From the NCBI RefSeq assembly GCF_019399895.1, contig NC_091867.1:6399501-6463500 (forward strand): DNA of 64,000 nucleotides, read 5' to 3'. This document shows, piece after piece, positions 63,207-64,000 of the stretch. The stretch comes from Cardiocondyla obscurior (taxonomy: Eukaryota > Arthropoda > Insecta > Hymenoptera > Formicidae). Position numbers and translations under genes: made by a program. The notes below the pieces were generated by a model that was not told the DNA's origin, did not search any database, and saw only the letters and a list, made by a program, of their open reading frames with translations. Positions within the stretch are counted from its first letter, which is position 1, and each line of letters starts with the position of its first letter.

Positions 63207-64000
63207 TTAATCCGTAACTGGAATCGGTTCTATATCGTCATCAATAATTCCCTGATGAAATCTTTTATAAAAGTGTAACACGATGGTCTTGACACGTTCG
63301 CACTTCTTCTGGTTCATTATCGAGCTCAAATAGTTTTCGTATGCCAAGTTGTCTTCCATGAAATTAATTGTTTGAAATTTCTTGAGTTCATCCTCTTCTG
63401 CCAGAATCGGATTGATGAAAGCGCAACCGATGATCAATCCGTAAAGTGAGTAAATTTTAAACTCGGCCTCCAGCCACTCGGCTCCGAATTCCGCCAGAAT
63501 CTTCTCGTGGACGTGTAATCGGCGTAGCTCGTTAAGTAGTTCGTTGTGATAGATCTTAACGAGGCTCTCGAAACTCCGCTCGATCAAAGACGACCGCACG
63601 CTGCTGTACATGAAGTAAAGAAAGTCCGTGGTGACAGAAGTGTATCTGAGAATCTGATAGTCCACTAGCTTTAGGTCGATTATTTTGCCGTCGTTGTTAT
63701 GCAAAAAGAGTAGGTTGTTAGTCCATGGATCGCCATGGCAGATCGTTTCGTATCTTCGCTTCGGCGAGACGAATAGTGGACGTAGCATGTCGTACATTTT
63801 TTCCGTATTGGTAACAATATAATCCTTGATTGTTTCCACTGCCTCTGTCCGCGGCTCTATAATGTCTAAGTATTGTATAATGGACTTCATGTAGCTCTCG
63901 GTGCACGACCTCATCACCGCCGTCTTCGAATCGTCTCTGTATATCATCTCTTTTATGTCGCTTGTTAGCGTGTCGAACTGCTTCGGATTGTTAAACTTTA
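63207..64000 (-). CDS. CHK kinase-like (ecdysteroid kinase-like, EcKL) protein, C-terminal part
   Basis: The minus-strand frame is open from the window edge to TAA at 63207-63209, giving about 264 residues, the C-terminal two thirds of a protein that is normally near 400. The kinase-like catalytic motif is ETICHGDPWTNNLLF, with His, Asp and Asn in the H-x-D-x4-N pattern. It is followed by KLVDYQILRY, where Asp is the expected metal-binding residue. The segment TDFLYFMYSS after it is typical of the family. Members of this arthropod-rich family (EcKinase/DUF1679, once called juvenile-hormone-inducible proteins) are thought to phosphorylate small molecules such as ecdysteroids or toxins, in the cytosol. 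The exact substrate cannot be told. The N-terminal lobe with the ATP-binding loop lies beyond the window. The frame also contains Met codons, but the homology clearly continues to the right of them. Confidence 0.93.
   Translation of the reverse strand, partial: KFNNPKQFDTLTSDIKEMIYRDDSKTAVMRSCTESYMKSIIQYLDIIEPRTEAVETIKDYIVTNTEKMYDMLRPLFVSPKRRYETICHGDPWTNNLLFLHNNDGKIIDLKLVDYQILRYTSVTTDFLYFMYSSVRSSLIERSFESLVKIYHNELLNELRRLHVHEKILAEFGAEWLEAEFKIYSLYGLIIGCAFINPILAEEDELKKFQTINFMEDNLAYENYLSSIMNQKKCERVKTIVLHFYKRFHQGIIDDDIEPIPVTD

Overview
The window looks like a stretch of insect nuclear genome, most likely hymenopteran and possibly an ant. This rests on AT-rich spacers mixed with CpG-dense GC-rich patches, genes split by introns, a chitin-binding (CBM14) secreted protein, an arthropod-type CHK/ecdysteroid-kinase-like gene, an insect-type tRNA-Phe pair and many small inverted-repeat elements. 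The order is an inference, since no diagnostic marker gene is present.

Layout. Bases 1-1476 carry a repeat whose GC-rich blocks are bounded by good GT-AG splice signals. The same unit recurs at 32101-33566, again at 60150-60985 (shorter, more diverged), and as an inverted fragment at 54687-54892. Bases 10689-22440 hold the one large gene that can be rebuilt completely. It lies on the minus strand with six coding exons whose phases match. It encodes about 1651 residues: signal peptide, one six-cysteine chitin-binding domain, a very long Ser/Thr/Tyr/Gln/Asn-rich mucin-like region in one 4.3-kb exon, and a helical C-terminal tail. Two identical tRNA-Phe genes lie at 23937-24183. Bases 24184-51500 are mostly gene-poor, with one short coding-like exon at 43838-43970 and several transposon-like elements.

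Bases 51536-57785 are repeat-dense. They hold a 118-bp duplication, a possible frameshifted coding remnant (52117-52470), a ~125-bp AT-rich tandem repeat, a complex 190-200-bp satellite with embedded 10-bp arrays, and a 460-bp near-perfect hairpin element inserted in the satellite. The satellite monomers are related to the 52.1-52.4 kb remnant. The right edge (63207-64000) is the 3' part of a CHK kinase-like gene on the minus strand.

The most unusual material is the splice-signal-bearing repeat family. Its repeated module is itself duplicated within each copy, and the sequences flanking each short intron are complementary, so splicing would bring two hairpin arms together. The satellite that appears to derive from a nearby gene-like fragment comes next. 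Two families of inverted-repeat elements were also recognised: one with CCCGAGTGGAAATT termini, one with termini near CACTGAGAGAAAA. The genes show no sign of acting in a common pathway.
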